Of a stretch of DNA of 5,685 nt, positions 1 through 5,685 are shown piece after piece (the first letter of the stretch is position 1; every line of letters begins with the position of its first letter). The notes beneath the pieces are model-generated. The model ran no database searches and was not told the DNA's origin. It saw only the letters and a program-made list of their open reading frames with translations. The position numbers were made by a program, and so were the translations under genes. Source of the DNA: CAZJBP01 sp964544115 (lineage in GTDB: Bacteria; Verrucomicrobiota; Kiritimatiellia; UBA8416; JADHWI01); assembly GCA_964544115.1 (NCBI GenBank), contig CAZJBP010000214.1, positions 1 to 5,685 of the forward strand, given 5' to 3'.

Positions 1-269
1 GTGACCTCGGCGCTGTCGCTCATGCCATCGCCGTCCGTGTCGCTGAGGATCGGGCTGCTGCCATAGACCGAGACCTCCGCGTAGTCGCTCAGGCCGTCGC
101 CGTCGGTATCCGCCCTCAGCGGGTTCGTGCCGACGTTGTGCTCCTCGAAGTTCGACAGGCCGTCCGCGTCGGGGTCGCCCTCCCGCCCGTACGGCAGCGT
201 CAGGTTGTTGAAGTTGGCGCCGAAGTACTGGTACTCCCAGGCGTCCGGCAGGCTGTCGTGGTCGGTGTC
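1..269 (-). repeat. Thrombospondin type 3-like calcium-binding repeats, block 4, running off the left edge
   Basis: Residues 1806-1894 hold DTDHDSLPDAWEY (1806-1818), DPDADGLSNFEEH (1837-1849), DTDGDGLSDYAEV (1859-1871) and DTDGDGMSDSAEV (1882-1894). The last two are 23 residues apart and share the DTDGDGxSDxAEV core, so they look like the start of a regular tandem array that continues beyond base 1. The DNA shows the matching recurring pattern of GTCGCCGTC-type triplets on the plus strand. The array length cannot be judged here. Confidence 0.9.
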
Positions 270-3200
270 GACGTGGCTGACCCACACGACCTTGCCGACC
301 GCGTCGCCGGGCACCGCCATGCCGAGCGGACGCGCGAGCGTGCACGCGGGGTCGAGCACGTAGCCAAACGACTCCCAGGCATCCAGCGTGTTGTCGGCAT
401 CCTGGTCGAGGAACGCCCGCACGTAGTACGAGCCCGCCGCCAGCCCTTCCAGCTTGAACATCAGCAGGCCCTTCGCGCTCATGTGCTGCTCGGCCTCGGC
501 CGGACCGCTAAACCCGTTCTGGAACGCCTGGACCACGTAGGTGCCGCCGGTGACCGAGGCGCCGCTTTCGGCCACCACCGTGCCCGAGATCGAGTACGGG
601 CCGAGCGGCGTCGTGCGCAGATCCACCGTGAAGTACCGGCGGGCCGAGGTCTTCGTCGCCGGGCGCGGCTGCTTCGCCTCAAGGGTCCACGAGTAGTTGC
701 CGTCCGTGAAGCCCGTGTCGCCGGCGTAGATCGGCAGCTCGAACCGGTAGCGCCCGCTGGCGTTCGCGTATTTCACGTCGTACGTCTTCTGCAGCACCGT
801 CGCCAGCGTCGCTTCGTTGCGGATCGTGAGCGTGTACTGCGTGACGTTGGTCTGCATGCTCCAGCGGAATTCGTTCCGGGCCTTCGTCAGGAACGAGCCG
901 TCGGCCGGCCACTCGAGCAGCGGCGTGTTCACCGTCGTCGGCCAGTCATACGTCGTGGTGCCGCCGGTGGTGTTGCCGTAGAGCCACTGGTACGTGTTGC
1001 GGCCCAGCGAGCCGGCGCCCAGCGCCGCCGCCAGGTCACCCTCGTGGAAGTACGAGCGGTTGTAGATGTTCGTCTGCAGGATGATCGGGGACCCGGTCAC
1101 GGACAGGTTCTTGATCGTCACCTTCGTAGAGGCCGCGCCTGTGTCCGGCCACGCGAACCGCGGATAGCCGTACACCTCGTCGCTCAGGCCCACCACGAAC
1201 TCGACCGGGCCGACGTCCACGTTGACGCCGTAGGACGCGCCCTTGACGCTGGACTGGTACTGGCCGGTGCCGGCGGGCTCGCCCGCATCCCACGACCCGT
1301 TGCCGTTGGCGTCGAGGAAGGCGTAGACCCAGGCCTGGCCCTGGCGCAGGTGGCCGACGTCGAACGGCGAGATGCCCATAATGGTTCCGTTCGTATCCAC
1401 TATGGTCGTGTTCACCGTATAGCTGAACGGCGCGTCACCCCAATCGGCACCGTCCACCGGAATGTCGATAGAGGCGTCCGCCTCGCCGTTCATCGTGTAG
1501 GTGCTGAACACCTCGGCGTGGATCACGGTGCCCGTGGCGACCAGGCCCTTCGTGCTGTCGTACCGGAACGTGAAGGTCACTTCCGGCGTCGGATAGTTCG
1601 TCGGGTTGGTCGGGTCGGTGCTGTCCTCGAACGAACACTTGCCCTTGATCATGCCCCACTGCATCTCGGAGAAGTTGTCCCACCCGTCGCCGTCGTAGTC
1701 TTCGCGGCTGTCGTCGACCATCAGAAGCATCGCGTCGGAGTAGCCGGACTCCCATGCGTCCGCCATGCCGTCGTTGTCCGTGTCATAGGACAGAACCGGC
1801 TGCCAGTTGAGGTTGTTGCTGATCACACGCGCGTTGCCGCGCAGTGTAGCAGCGTTGAGCCACCTCATACGCCAATCTTCGCTATAAATCGCAGCGAAGT
1901 CCTCGACCTGGCCGCGCTGCCACTTCCCGCAGCCGCTGGTGCCCACGAGGCCGGGATCAAACGACGTGCCGTCGTCGAACCGGTAGTAGGACACGAGGCC
2001 TTCCTCGTCACCCGCCAGCGTCACGAGCATGGTATCGATGGCCCGATTCCACACGCGGACCTCGTCGATCCAGCCGCGGAAGCCTTCGCCCACGGTCTGG
2101 CGCGTGAGGCCAACGCCGCTGCTGCGGGGGCTGGTCGCGCAGATGCGCTCGCCTTCGGGCTGGTCGTTCACGAACAGCCGCAGTTCGTTCGACGCCGCGT
2201 CGAACGAGGCCATGACGTGCGTCCAGGTCGTGCTGTTGGCCGCCACGGACACCGTGCTGGTGACCATGGTGCTGCCAAACCCGGCCACAACCTTGCCGCT
2301 GGTGTTCACGCCGATGGTGTAGTTGGCCACGGTGCCGTCCACCAGGCGCTGGATGATGTTCCCGCCGCCCGCCCAGCCGGTGACCGGGCAGATCCACGCC
2401 TCGACCGTCCAGTTGGTCAGCGCAAACCGGGTGTTCAGCGGCATCTCGAGGTAGTCGCCGGCGGCCTTCAGCTCCAGAGCCCGCAGAACCAGCGGATCGA
2501 CCGAGACCGTCGGATCGGTCCGTGCCACGTATTCCTCGGAATCGCTGTAGCCGTCGTCGTCGGTATCCGTCAGGCGCGGATCGGTGCCCTGCACCTGTTC
2601 TTCCTGATTCTCGAGTCCGTCCGTGTCGAAGTCCTCGTTGCCGTCGGTGACGCCGTCACCGTCCGTGTCGGGGTCGGTCGGACTGGTCTGGCAGTAGTAC
2701 TCGTAGATGTTGTTGAGTCCATCGCCGTCCAGATCCGCCGCGGGGTCTGCATCACCCGCAACGCCCGTCAACGGGGCATTGGTGCCTCCTGCGGGAGAGC
2801 CAAACAGTACGTGCTCCCACCAATCGGGTATTTCATCAAAGTCGTCGTCAATCTGGCCGAATAGGTCCGCGTAGACGTTCTCGTCGAAGGCGACGGCCCC
2901 CTGTATGGCAAATCGTCGGTCGAGTTCGTGTCTATAGTCCTCCGCTGTCTGCCCTCCGTCGTCGAACGGATACCACGCAACGAGGTTCTGACCAACCAAC
3001 TGATCCGCGTAGGCTACGGCCCCAACGGCATCGATGTCTGCACCGGGCATGCCAATGGTGGTCACGTCGTCAGGCCTCCCATAGGCGTCAACTAACCACA
3101 CGTACCGATATGTGGTTGACAAGAGTAGAGGGGTCGGGTCAGTAGCGACCGTTTCGAACTGATAGAAGAATGGCACCCCATCAACGTATTCGACTGGAGT

Positions 3201-5685
3201 GCGCGGAGCGAAGTCAATGTCCAACCCCGAAACACCGCCTTGGGTCCTGCCCATGTACTGCCATTGGTCGCCGTCTTGGCTGAGAAACACGTACACCGGT
3301 TCGGGCCTCGACCCCCGTTCTAACACATACAGATCCGGACGTGCATCGCCGCTTCCCCGAATGACCACGTTCGAAAACGCCAACTTGATCCAGCCCGCGT
3401 CATTGAAGCCGATTCTGCCATCTCCAACATCGAGGATGTCGGCAGCACCGAGGCTCACGGGTGTCCCGTCGGGATAGGATAGAGCCGCATTCGGGTTCGG
3501 GAAATTATTCTGGTCGGATGGCGGCACAAAGCCCTCCACGTAATCAATGACGGTGCTGGCGAAGGCGTCTTCACCTTCAAGGAACTGAATGCCGTCGTAG
3601 ACTCGAACTCGCTTTCGATCAAACTGATCCAAGTAGTTTGACCCGAAGCGATCGAACATTTGCGCCACATGAGCTGCCGAGCGGACGCCATTCCAGATCC
3701 GCAGCTCATCGACGTGTCCGACGAACCCGTCCCCGACGCGGACCGTGCTGCGCCCGAGCACGCACTCCTCCATGCAGGCCTGGGACTGCACGAACAGCCC
3801 GTTGACGTACAGTTTGAGCGAATCGGCTGCCGGATCCCACGTGCCGGCCAGGTGGGTCCACGTGTTGGTCGCGATGGCGCGGCCCAACGCATCGCCCACC
3901 ACGACGCGGTTGCCCGTGACCGTGGTGAACTCCAGCACGGGCTTGTTGTTATCCAGGCTCAGCCCGAAGGTCTTCTGACCGTCCCCAGTGGTCCGGACCA
4001 CGATGTCGCCGGTCTGGATGCCATCAGGCCGCACCCAGCACTCGACCGTCCAGTTGGTCATATTGAACCGGTCCTCGCGCTCCAAGCCCGTGCGGCCCGG
4101 CAGAACGACGGCCGTGCCGTCGCAGACGAGGCTGCGCTGGATCTCGGGGCTGCGCGAGTACACCGGGCTGGTCAGCGTGCGGCCGTCGGGCGCCGGCGTG
4201 TGGACCTGCCACCGCAGTTCCTCGCCGTCGCTGTAACCGTCGTCATCCGTGTCGAGCAGGCCCGGGTTGGTCCCGTACAGGTCCTGTTCCGCGCCGTTGG
4301 CGAGCGTGTCGCCGTCGTCGTCCTGCTCGTAGTCGTTCGTCCCGTTGAGGTCCGAGTCGACGGCGAACGGGTTGTTGCCCGACAGATACTCGTTGAGGTT
4401 GTTCAGCCCGTCGCCGTCCGGATCCTGCCGGCCGTCGGCCGCGGAGAACGCATCCAGCCCGTAGGCGCCTTCCCACCAGTTCGGGATGCCGTCGCCATCG
4501 GTATCCAGATTGAGATCCCAGACCTCATCGGACCACACAGCGCCCTCAAGCCGAGCCGCGTGGTACCAGCCGGTCTCCCAGTCCTTGGTCCAGGCGAAGT
4601 CCTCGGCCGTCACGCCGCCATCGTCCATGCTGAAGTACGCGCCCGCGCCGGCCCGAGGCGGCACCGGTCCGCCGCCGCCGCCCGCCGGAATCAAGGCGTC
4701 GAGGTTCAGGCGACCTTCGCTCACGCAGCGCCCCGTCAGCGACGGAATCTTGTCCACCGCGTCCAGCAGCCGCTGCTTGGCCGCCGCGTAATCCAGCGCC
4801 GGCTGAGCCGAATAGAGCAGCGCCATCGCGCCCGCCACGTGCGGCGCGGCCATCGAGGTGCCGTCCTTGGGCTCATAGGCGTTGCCCGGGATGCTGCTGA
4901 GGATGTCCACGCCCGGCGCTCCCAGGTCCACCGTCGTGGCTCCGTAGCAGCTGAAGCCCGCCAGCCCGTCACCCACATCGGTCGCCGCCACGCTGATGAT
5001 GTTCGGCAGATCGAACGAGGCCGGGTAGTGCGGCAGCGCGTCGTTGTCCGAGCCGTCGTTTCCGGCCGAAGCAACAAACAGGATGCGCTCGCTGTTCGCC
5101 TCGGAGATCGCGTCGTATATCCCCTGGTCAAAGACGCCGCCGCCCCAGCCCCAGCTGTTGTTGGTGAGCTTGGCGCCCATGCGGGTGCTGTAGCGGATCG
5201 CCGCGATACCGTCCGCCGAAGTGCCGCCATCGCCGTCCATGAACTTCAGCGCCATGATCTTGACCTTCCAGTTCACGCCGGCCACGCCGATGCCGTTGTC
5301 GCCCACGCCGCCGATCGTGCCTGCGCAATGCGTGCCGTGGCCGTAGTCGTCCATCGGGTCGCCGTCCCCGTTGAGGAAGTCGTACCCGTGCACGTCGTCC
5401 ACGTAGCCGTTGCCGTCGTCGTCGATGCCGTTGCCGGGGGTCTCCCCCGGGTTCGTCCACATGTTGGCGGCCAGGTCCTCGTGGTTGTAGTCCACGCCCG
5501 TGTCGATCACCGCCACGACGACGTCGCCGCCGGTGGCCCGGTCCCACGCCGCAGGCGCGCTGATCTTCTTCATGCCCCAGAGCTCGCCGAAGCGCGGGTC
5601 GTTCGGGACGTTGGTCGAGACCGTGTAGACGTAGTTCGGCTGCGCGTATTGAACCAGTCCGTGTGCCTGGAAGGCGGCCAGCAGG
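1..5685 (-). CDS. Giant multidomain S8 (subtilisin-like) serine protease, partial at both ends
   Basis: One minus-strand frame is open through all 1,894 complete codons (5684 down to 3), with no start or stop inside, so the protein is longer than 1,894 residues. Domain order: propeptide tail (1-27), S8 catalytic domain (28-332), Gly/Pro linker (334-343), header plus calcium repeats plus LamG (349-677), an extra beta-sandwich (693-892), second header, repeats and LamG (901-1223), third header and repeats (1230-1364), beta-rich region (1368-1505), two FN3/Ig-like segments (1508-1689), carboxypeptidase-regulatory-like domain (1696-1776) and more calcium repeats (1806-1894). It should be an exported, calcium-stabilised endopeptidase whose LamG and beta-sandwich modules bind polysaccharide, protein or cell surface. 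The signal peptide and any C-terminal anchor or sorting domain lie outside. Codon use is strongly G/C-ending except at residues 682-941. The S8 assignment is firm; the substrate cannot be told. Confidence 0.96.
357..599 (-). other. Carboxypeptidase regulatory-like beta-sandwich domain
   Basis: Residues 1696-1776: YSISGTVVAESG (1697-1708), YVVQAFQNG (1716-1724), LLMFKLEGLAAGSYYVRAF (1740-1758), then DQDADNTLDAWESFGYV (1760-1776). The I-S-G-T-V start and F-x-L-x-G-L-x-A-G-x-Y-x-V-x-A-F-x-D strand series are characteristic of CarboxypepD_reg-like and Cna_B-like domains, usually about 80 residues as here. The following Asp-rich loop probably binds calcium. Its role is structural or adhesive. Confidence 0.78.
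618..926 (-). other. FN3/Ig-like segment 2
   Basis: Residues 1587-1689. It opens TPLLEWPADGSFL, then EFRW (1605-1608), QYTLTIRN (1616-1623), RYRFELPI (1645-1652) and GNYSWTLEAKQP (1662-1673), closing with RRYFTVDL. P-x-x-x-x-P-x-D-G-x-x at the start and G-x-Y-x-W at the end are frequent in FN3-like repeats of bacterial exported proteins. Probably a structural spacer presenting the C-terminal region. No enzyme motif is seen. Confidence 0.55.
978..1163 (-). other. FN3/Ig-like segment 1
   Basis: Residues 1508-1569 begin PRFAWPDTG, then TKVTIKNL, then an ILQTNIYNRSYF strand, and end NTYQWLYG. The pattern (x-F-x-W near the start, a V-T-I strand, and a G/N-x-Y-x-W closing strand) is that of fibronectin III-like repeats. 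It parallels the next segment (NEFRWSMQTN, YTLTIRN, GNYSWTLEA). The strand order is suggestive only; assignment to FN3 rather than another Ig-like fold is inference. Confidence 0.45.
1167..1583 (-). other. Beta-rich region with DANGNG loop (Cna_B/SdrD-like or CarboxypepD-like)
   Basis: Residues 1368-1506. Alternating hydrophobic strands such as VTFTFRYD (1369-1376) and FVVGLSD (1496-1502) surround WVYAFLDANGNGSWDAGE (1452-1469). The DxNxNGxxDxGE loop is a typical calcium site of SdrD_B/Cna_B-type and carboxypeptidase-regulatory-like beta-sandwiches in surface proteins. A partly similar loop occurs at 1757-1771 (AFLDQDADNTLDAWE). The exact family is uncertain; no catalytic motif is visible. 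Confidence 0.55.
1593..1784 (-). repeat. Calcium-binding repeats, block 3 (short)
   Basis: Residues 1301-1364: DTDNDGMADAWE (1301-1312), DYDGDGWDNFSEM (1329-1341) and a terminal DSTDPTNPTNYP stretch (1354-1365). Only two clear DxDxDG units are present, against five in each earlier block. No LamG follows, so the third module is truncated relative to the first two. The stretch DSTDPTNPTNYPTP is a common exit from such repeats into beta-rich domains. Confidence 0.8.
1785..1997 (-). other. Module 3 header: YYRFDDG/EDF motif
   Basis: Residues 1230-1300: LVSYYRFDDG, then GQVEDF (1258-1263), DW (1270-1271), W1275, NAATLRGNA (1277-1285), then a short spacer to the calcium repeats. It aligns with module 1 at the EDF, DW, W, AA-x-L-x-G positions. 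A small A/T-richer pocket lies at about 1868-1897. The EDF...DW...AA.L.G part is a conserved segment that I cannot name. Confidence 0.6.
2016..2483 (-). other. LamG-like / concanavalin A-like jelly-roll domain 2
   Basis: Residues 1068-1223, about 156 residues. Strands match LamG 1: LTNWTVEAWI (1089-1098), TTWTHVMASFD (1152-1162), LRLFVND (1168-1174) and GWIDEVRVWN (1204-1213). It follows calcium-repeat block 2 and is followed after only six residues by the header strand LVSYYRFDDG, with no extra domain between. This is the usual ordering in LamG proteins and serves as the reference for judging that the first LamG was followed by an insertion. Ligand unknown. Confidence 0.88.
2532..2849 (-). 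repeat. Thrombospondin type 3-like calcium-binding repeats, block 2
   Basis: Residues 946-1051 contain DDDFDEIPDWWE (946-957), DLDGDGLNNIYEY (984-996), DTDGDGVTDGNED (1006-1018), DFDTDGLENQEE (1018-1029) and DTDDDGYSDSEE (1040-1051). The first unit lacks the glycines of DxDGDG and may bind calcium poorly, while the later units are canonical. The last unit is nearly identical to the last unit of block 1 (DTDDDGYSDGEE). The codon style returns to the gene's norm within this block, around residue 975-985. Confidence 0.87.
2850..2984 (-). other. Module 2 header: WYPFDDGG/EDY motif
   Basis: Residues 901-945, beginning LVAWYPFDDGG, then TAEDY (913-917). It is the counterpart of the headers at 349-393 and 1230-1300 but is the most divergent: the DW and HAA.L.G landmarks are not clear, with QGAVAFDE in their place. 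It lies wholly inside the atypical-codon island, so its divergence fits a different origin from the other two headers. Confidence 0.55.
3009..3608 (-). other. Extra beta-sandwich domain inserted between LamG 1 and module 2
   Basis: Residues 693-892. Landmarks: STVIDYVEGF (710-719), NPNAALSYPDG (730-740), VSLGAADIL (743-751), WIKLAFSNVVIRGSG (765-779), DLYVLERG (784-791), PVYVFLSQDGDQW (796-808) and GADIDAVGAV (881-890). This series recalls a widespread extracellular domain with the pattern ALGxPDG-VSLG-G.I.L.F-I.DGPG.D..VFE-V.VS.DG..W-D.DAV.A, known to me from bacterial exported and PEP-CTERM-type proteins; I cannot give a database name. Probably an all-beta, calcium-stabilised adhesion or ligand-binding fold. 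Its codon usage differs sharply from the rest of the gene, and the corresponding spot after LamG 2 has only a short linker. Confidence 0.65.
3654..4136 (-). other. LamG-like / concanavalin A-like jelly-roll domain 1
   Basis: Residues 517-677, about 160 residues, the usual size for LamG-like jelly-roll domains. Family strands are visible: NWTVECWV (544-551), NTWTHLAGTWD (607-617), LKLYVNG (623-629), VGHVDELRIWN (655-665). The paralogue at 1068-1223 carries the same strands in the same order. C637 and C641 (ACMEEC) are four residues apart and could form a local disulfide not matched in the second copy. Such domains usually bind carbohydrate or protein ligands; the ligand here is unknown. Confidence 0.88.
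4218..4505 (-). repeat. Thrombospondin type 3-like calcium-binding repeats, block 1
   Basis: Residues 394-489 hold five Asp-rich units: DTDGDGIPNWWE (394-405), DPDGDGLNNLNEY (421-433), DSDLNGTNDYEQ (443-454), DDDGDTLANGAEQ (455-467) and DTDDDGYSDGEE (478-489). The DxDxDGxxD/N...E pattern binds calcium in thrombospondin type 3 and OmpA-type linker repeats, where it makes a stiff calcium-dependent rod. Two of the five units (third and fourth) depart from the consensus. The block joins the module 1 header to the first LamG domain. Confidence 0.88.
4506..4640 (-). other. Module 1 header: FDDG/EDF motif
   Basis: Residues 349-393. It opens with AYFSMDDGG, followed by TAEDF (359-363), a DW pair (368-369), W373, then HAARLEGA (375-382). 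The same layout recurs at 1230-1300 (YYRFDDG, VEDF, DW, W, NAATLRGNA) and more loosely at 901-945 (WYPFDDGG, TAEDY). In many LamG-bearing PVC-group proteins a Y-x-F-D-D-G strand sits beside LamG domains. I do not know a name or function for the EDF...DW...AA.L.G segment. It always directly precedes the calcium repeats here. Confidence 0.6.
4656..4685 (-). other. Gly/Pro interdomain linker
   Basis: Residues 334-343 read AGGGGGPVPP, a flexible polyglycine-proline hinge between the catalytic domain and the first accessory module. At the DNA level it is a short GC-only run of CCG-type triplets. It marks where the enzyme core ends and the non-catalytic modules begin. Confidence 0.8.
4689..5603 (-). 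other. Peptidase S8 catalytic domain, triad intact
   Basis: Residues 28-332 form a full-length subtilase core. The catalytic Asp is D61 in AVIDTGVD (codon 5504-5502). The catalytic His is H116 in GHGTHCAG (5339-5337). The oxyanion-hole Asn is N209 in ASAGNDG (5060-5058). The nucleophile is S277 in DGTSMAAPHVAG (4856-4854). Substrate-cleft strands are visible near NNSWGWGGG and the VDLGAPG segment before the Ser. Between Asp and His there is an Asp/Asn/Gly-rich stretch (about 85-113, with DDDGNGYVDD and NGDGDPMDD), a recurrent calcium-loop-like insertion in this type of bacterial subtilase. All key residues are present, so the enzyme is predicted to be active. The domain ends at GRLNLDALIP, after which a Gly-rich linker begins. 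Confidence 0.96.
5604..5685 (-). other. C-terminal tail of the protease propeptide (inhibitor_I9-like)
   Basis: Residues 1-27 contain VQYAQPNYVY (11-20) followed by VPNDPRF (26-32). In exported subtilases the propeptide commonly ends with a V-E-Y-A-E-P-N-Y-like strand that sits in the active-site cleft, and a PNDPxF sequence opens the mature enzyme. The match is clear, but only the last strand is in the window. Maturation by self-cleavage somewhere between about residues 18 and 28 is inferred from the family. Most of the propeptide and the signal peptide are beyond the right edge. Confidence 0.75.

Larger units (their letters stand above)
2770..3660 (-). other. Compositional island: atypical codon usage inside the gene
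   Basis: From just after LamG 1 to within calcium-repeat block 2 the third-base preference relaxes. All seven TTA/CTA/TCA codons in the window are here: residues 682 (TCA), 735 (CTA), 788 (TTA), 853 (CTA), 856 (TCA), 864 (TTA) and 941 (CTA). AGA, AGG and ATA codons also cluster here (757, 793, 813, 870, 918, 927, 952), with only single instances elsewhere. By hand count, row 3121-3180 is 32/60 G+C against 40/60 for row 4381-4440. The frame is kept throughout. The outer limits are approximate. Confidence 0.8.

Noticed and set aside
1..500. Recurring GTCGCCGTC-type motifs as a CRISPR or DNA-level satellite
   Set aside because: They are the complement of codons for DGDG/DTDGDG calcium repeats; spacing and sequence vary with the protein repeats, and there are no uniform spacers.
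1877..1899. Inverted repeat: 7-base arms CTTCGCT/AGCGAAG with a 9-base loop in a small A/T-richer pocket
   Set aside because: It lies inside the coding frame in the module 3 header, has no T-run, and a 7-base stem is expected by chance in several kilobases. No sign of a terminator or recombination site.
138..2864. Plus-strand open frame of 908 codons
   Set aside because: It is the codon-phased complement of the protease frame, has a low-complexity Arg/Val/Ala/His-rich translation without recognisable domains, and its length is explained by absence of TTA, CTA and TCA in the sense gene. The minus frame has an intact catalytic triad and many known domains.
3009..3608. Extra domain as a second enzyme (glycosidase or sulfatase)
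   Set aside because: No catalytic motif is visible; the series of PDG, VSLG, VLERG, SQDGDQW and DIDAVGA landmarks fits a non-catalytic beta-sandwich.
2770..3660. Low-GC island as an insertion sequence, intein or separate gene
   Set aside because: The sense frame runs through without a stop, there are no transposase, intein-splicing or homing-endonuclease motifs, and I see no terminal inverted repeats or target duplications. The encoded chain looks like an ordinary extracellular domain.
4736..5547. Shorter minus-strand open frames overlapping the catalytic domain (4736-5230 and 5128-5547)
   Set aside because: They are out of frame with the subtilase, give Arg/Ala/Thr-rich or Gly/Arg-rich translations, and overlap the region encoding the S8 motifs in the correct frame.

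Overview
The whole window lies inside one very large protein-coding gene on the minus strand. One reading frame (codon phase beginning at base 5684, read downwards) has no stop codon across all 1,894 complete codons. It enters through the right edge and leaves through the left edge, so both the start codon with any signal peptide and the stop codon with the C-terminal end are outside the window. I see no second gene, intergenic gap, promoter, terminator, RNA gene, CRISPR array or insertion sequence. Residue numbers below count from the first complete codon, L1 at 5684-5682.

The product is a multidomain secreted or cell-surface subtilisin-like serine protease (S8 family). In protein order (right to left on the map) it holds: the end of an inhibitory propeptide; a catalytic domain with an intact Asp61/His116/Asn209/Ser277 set; a Gly/Pro linker; and module 1 (FDDG/EDF header, calcium-binding thrombospondin type 3-like repeats, LamG-like domain). 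Then comes an extra beta-sandwich domain of different codon usage, module 2 (header, repeats, LamG), and a module 3 that has header and repeats but no LamG. The C-terminal part has a beta-rich region with a DxNxNG loop, two fibronectin III/Ig-like segments, a carboxypeptidase-regulatory-like domain and a last run of calcium-binding repeats that continues past the left edge.

The DNA is GC-rich with a strong G/C third-base preference. The architecture (DxDxDGxPDWWE and DPDGDGLNNxxEY repeats, NWTVEAW LamG domains, FDDG...EDF headers) resembles giant exported proteins of the PVC group, especially Kiritimatiellota, Verrucomicrobiota, Lentisphaerota and Planctomycetota. That placement is inferred from protein style, not from a marker gene.

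The most notable signal is a compositional island at about 2770-3660. All seven TTA, CTA and TCA codons of the 1,894 fall within residues 682-941, which covers the extra domain and the header of module 2. This suggests that a domain cassette was recombined in-frame into an otherwise uniform gene. I found no new multi-gene system. The interest lies in the modular build and patchwork history of one giant protease.
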